This document shows positions 52,120 through 64,000 of a DNA stretch of 64,000 nt, piece after piece (positions within the stretch are counted from its first letter, which is position 1; every line of letters begins with the position of its first letter). The stretch covers positions 4,219,025 through 4,283,024 of the forward strand of contig JAJEKV010000062.1 of the NCBI GenBank assembly GCA_021234155.1, written 5' to 3'. The DNA is from Isoetes taiwanensis (taxonomy: Eukaryota > Streptophyta > Lycopodiopsida > Isoetales > Isoetaceae). A model generated the notes under the pieces. The model did not search any database, was not told the origin of the DNA, and saw nothing but the letters and a program-made list of their open reading frames with translations. A program made the position numbers and the translations under genes.

Positions 52120-54080
52120 TTGTATGCATCTTGATTATTGTAGCAAAGCCATTGTTATAGCAACCGGAGTGCCTCGTAGAATTCTACAGAGAACAAAGTC
52201 TTGCGTTTACATAAATCTTAATTTATAAAACATTCCACATGTTCAATTTGCAAGTGGTCAAGCTCAGCCTCAATACCAATTATAGATTGTAACTCAGTCA
52301 TGCAAGAGATGCCACTTAAGCAAAGTATGAATATTAAATACAGAACATTTCAAGTGCAACACCTTTGTTGGCTTCTGTTTATCCTTCTCCTACTACAAGA
52401 ATTGCGCCTTCAATGGTTTAAATTTGCTATAAAGACTCCAATCTTCAGCCGTTTCTGTGAATTTTGCTTATCAAAATAATCTTTCAAAGAGGCCTTACCT
52501 AGGTTCAAGTCCCATGGCAAAGAGACAAATTGGTTTTGTGCCCAAGAAAATGGCGCATCCTACCAAAAGCTATGGCCAAAGGGAGTCTCATATAACCCCT
52601 AAATTCTGTAAATGTGATCCTCGGCTCCTTTTTGAGCTCGGCCTCCCCGGCTGCAAGTATTTTCCCTGCTTTTACCCCTACTACCACCGCCCGTTGGCTT
52701 GATATACTCTTGCAGCATTCCAGTGGCCAAGTAATTATGTCGGCGCAACTTGTGCTGGCCTGGCCTCGCTAGCCGCCCTCGCACTCCACGTAGAGCCCGG
52801 CCATCCCCGGCTGGTGAGTCAACCAATGTAAGGGTGCTCACCCTTTTTTCAATGGTTAATAAACCATTTAAATAATCCAATGCTCCCCCACCTCCACTAT
52901 ATTTATGCCAAATCTTGTCCTCACGTGTCTAAAAAAACTTATGTGAGAGCTTGTTGGCGCCTAAAAAACTTAGTTTATAGCTTGGCCTCGTTTATAGTTT
53001 GAGTTTTGCTCAATGGTCCAGGCCATAGAAAACTCCTCTTTTTCATTCATTTTTTCCCCAACCAAAATTTTGTAAAAAGCATTTAGCAACGTAATAACTT
53101 AGATGGAGAAATCATGGAACTAATTTTTTAACCAAAAAATCAAATTGGCCACATCCATACATCTAACATGTAAAGTTGGTAGCCACGTCAATGTCTGCCT
53201 ATGATGCTCTATATATTATCACAAACAAATGCATGCTATGCTTCTCTAACTAAGATTACTATAAGATCAAGCAGAAGCACAAATGGATAGGATGGATCTC
53301 TCAAAAACCATATGGAACATAACCTTGATTTGAATTGGGACGATGAAGAGCATATTGGGATAGGAGGATGAAGAGCAGATTTGGGATGCAAATTGCAAAT
53401 CGAATCAAGTTAAACCAAGTCGTCAGAAGGAAATATACTATACTATTAGAAAGACCTTTAGAATTTTAGGGCTAGCCTCGAAACAAATTCTAGAGTCCCC
53501 CACAATTGGCGATATTATATCCCTACACATGGCTAATAAAGAGCTTGGCCATGCCCTTAAAAACTTAAAATTATTGTATTTTTTAAATGGCTGCCCCAAG
53601 AAATTGCTAACGTGCACGCTATTTTGAAATGGCCATGTTCTTTGGATGAAGGTTTAGTAAATATCAAATTAGCCACTTACGATGTGAAAATAATAAGTTG
53701 GTGTTTTGAATTGGCCACTACCATTTGGTCGTAGTGAGAATGCATCCTACTCCGACTATTTTCTTAGAAAATGTAAATGTGTGGAAATTGGCCCGACGGG
53801 GCCACTAAAAAACACCTTGGAATTTGCCTTCATCCTCAATCTAATTGCTTAGACTTAGGAATCACTTCCGCCAAAACACTCAAGGAACTATTAACAATAG
53901 CATACTAGTTTCACCGTGATACCTCAAACGAATGTTTCTCCGAAAGCCTGAAGAGCAAGCCACCAACCATCCGCGGTCCCTTCTAGACTACTACATCGAT
54001 ACCCAAATTCATATCCCAAAGAGGAAATAAGACCCCAAGCAAGACAATTGCGCACTCCACGTCATAAAAATGCATTTCAA
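52120..54080. other. Intergenic DNA, no gene seen
   Basis: Mostly AT-rich. A GC-rich patch at 52,680-52,815 has no coding signal I trust. GGTTCAAGTCC at about 52,502 matches the box B consensus of RNA polymerase III promoters, but no tRNA cloverleaf or box A at the right distance was found. No other structure was seen. Confidence 0.5.
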
Positions 54081-54083
54081 ATG

Positions 54084-54557
54084 TAATAGAATAGAATAGA
54101 ATATGATTTTATCGTCTGAATGGTGACCAATCGCCTATTGACCCAAGTGATAAAGAGAGAGCAAAGAAAGCGATAATACCAGATTAAACCCCCCAAAGGG
54201 TTTTGGGAAAACCTTAGTAGCAATAAGGATGCCGACATATCGCAGACAGCTTATATATACAATCACAAGTACAAATTGAGGTTACTGCCTGATGCGGGGC
54301 ATAATCGAACCACAGATCCATTACCTCCCTGAGGTAACATCCTTAACAGTTCTACAGAAAGTCGTGGCTTTTCAGAAATGCAAAGTGCCCTCGGACATGT
54401 AATAGAAACCAAGAATCATAGCCCAACCCTTAACATTATTAATACACTCAAAACATAAAAAAACAAGTTGGCACACTTTATGACTTCCCAAAATGGGCAT
54501 GTCAACCATTATAAGACTATAACGTTGTAAAAAATCTATTCTATTCTATTCTATTCC
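54084..54557. mobile_element. Possible MITE
   Basis: The ends are inverted repeats of a pentameric run: TAATAGAATAGAATAGAATA with GATTTT at 54,084-54,110, and AAAATCTATTCTATTCTATT at 54,531-54,550 with one further unit following. The interior of about 420 bases has no coding potential. Size and structure fit a small non-autonomous DNA transposon. Simple-repeat ends could also arise by chance, and no target duplication was confirmed. Confidence 0.35.
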
Positions 54558-55366
54558 TATATTTAATTGCTCCCGATTGGACCTTTACAAAGATGATGTA
54601 TAAAGATATAAGAATGCGTACAATGATACATATACCAATACGTATACTAAGCCTGGCCGTGGGACAGAAAAAAAAGACAGAAAATGGTTGAGACCTTCTA
54701 AGGACGGCACCGGCGGACAAGATTCGCATCTACTGCTCAATCGACCCAACTCACTACACTACGATTAGTAGAAGCATTGGGCTGCCTATGCTAGTTAACG
54801 GGACATTTGCCCGTGAATTTGGACTATAAAATGAATGGTGAATCCGTTCCGCAAATGTTAAGTTACTGACAATTTTCTGCGGATCAAACTCTGTATTATT
54901 GTGTTGTGGGTGGAAATTAGGGTTGGGTTGAAGCAGCCACAAAAGGATGTGGATTAATAGTAGCTCAGAAGACAGATTGTTCGAGGAAATTCAGGGGTTT
55001 CAAACTGCACTCGTTCTAGCTGAAATCCGTGGATGAGCTGCGTAGGCAGAAGCAAGAACACATTATATATCTTTTCCTTATAGTTATTTATTACCCGCCT
55101 GGTCTGTTTGCGCTGTGGGTCTGTTTATAAACAGCTGAACTAGTTATCAGGTACTTATTTTTCTCAGGGCTAATGGCAATTTCCTGATCTTAAACCTGCA
55201 TTGTGCTTTCTGACACTACTATGTTTGAACTATAGGAAATTTTATTCGGCCAGTGTCTCTAGAAATTCTTAATCTGGAAAGGAACGGGTTACATATCAAT
55301 AATGTGGATTTCGAGGTGAATCATGAGGGCGAGCAGACTTTGTTCTCATCAGCATACTAAAGCATC
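54558..55366 (+). promoter_or_regulatory. Upstream and 5' leader region of the kinase gene
   Basis: There is no open frame of note. The leader of the kinase mRNA should lie here. An acceptor-like GAACTATAG at about 55,234 and short upstream segments suggest a possible 5' UTR intron, but I cannot fix its donor or the transcription start. No clear core promoter was singled out. Confidence 0.35.
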
Positions 55367-63892
<8,526 letters not shown>

Positions 63893-64000
63893 GTATGTCT
63901 CTGAGCTCTTTGGCTATTATGACATAATTAATTCTCTCTAAAATTTGATTCTGGGTATTCTTGGCAAACCTTCTCTGTAAATTTATGTTTGTGTGTTTGG

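Noticed and set aside
52495-52520. tRNA gene or SINE suggested by GGTTCAAGTCC
   Set aside because: No acceptor stem, anticodon arm or box A at proper spacing was found; the 11-mer alone is common in plant intergenic DNA.

Overview
This is plant nuclear DNA. The evidence is a spliced gene with short GT-AG introns for a MAP3K-epsilon protein kinase (55.4 kb to the right edge), Ty1/copia and CACTA transposons, and a 5' fragment of the plastid gene atpH inside one intron. The kinase is land-plant-like; I cannot name the species, and the N-terminal peptide differs somewhat from the angiosperm versions I know.

The dominant feature is one huge inverted repeat folded at about 30,807. The right arm (30,821-64,000) is clean, readable sequence. 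The left arm (about 3,193-30,790) is the reverse complement of that arm in the same order, including kinase exons, introns, atpH fragment, CACTA, copia element and flanking repeats, but it is degraded everywhere and about 17% shorter (27.6 kb against 33.2 kb). Bases 1-3,190 continue past the right edge of the window: a noisy piece of the kinase C-terminal exon lies near 3,040-3,120 on the minus strand, and the rest has no counterpart here. Damage is similar in exons, introns and transposons, and both arms carry the same nested insertions. The simplest reading is an assembly built from a fold-back (template plus complement) long read whose second pass was poorly called. An ancient biological palindrome is less likely. 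Almost no open reading frame left of 30.8 kb should be taken as a gene.

Right arm, outward from the fold: 30.8-36.8 kb, unclassified LTR-retrotransposon-like DNA with repeated LTR-like blocks and pyrimidine-rich stretches; 36.8-38.2 kb, a probable LTR beginning TGTGACGCCC; 38.3-41.0 kb, decayed sequence I cannot classify; 41.45-44.71 kb, a 5'-truncated, stop-ridden Ty1/copia element whose 3' LTR is split by a roughly 6.3 kb CACTA-type element (44.71-51.01 kb). The CACTA carries subterminal repeats and, inside one end, an array with a repeated 14-bp palindrome (47.7-50.74 kb). Then follow a gene-fragment-like stretch (51.4-52.1 kb), plain intergenic DNA, a possible MITE (54.08-54.56 kb), and the kinase gene: 23 coding exons in view and 1,351 codons, lacking only its last residues. 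That gene is the only convincing functional protein-coding gene. I see no new biological system; the most important result is the fold-back structure.
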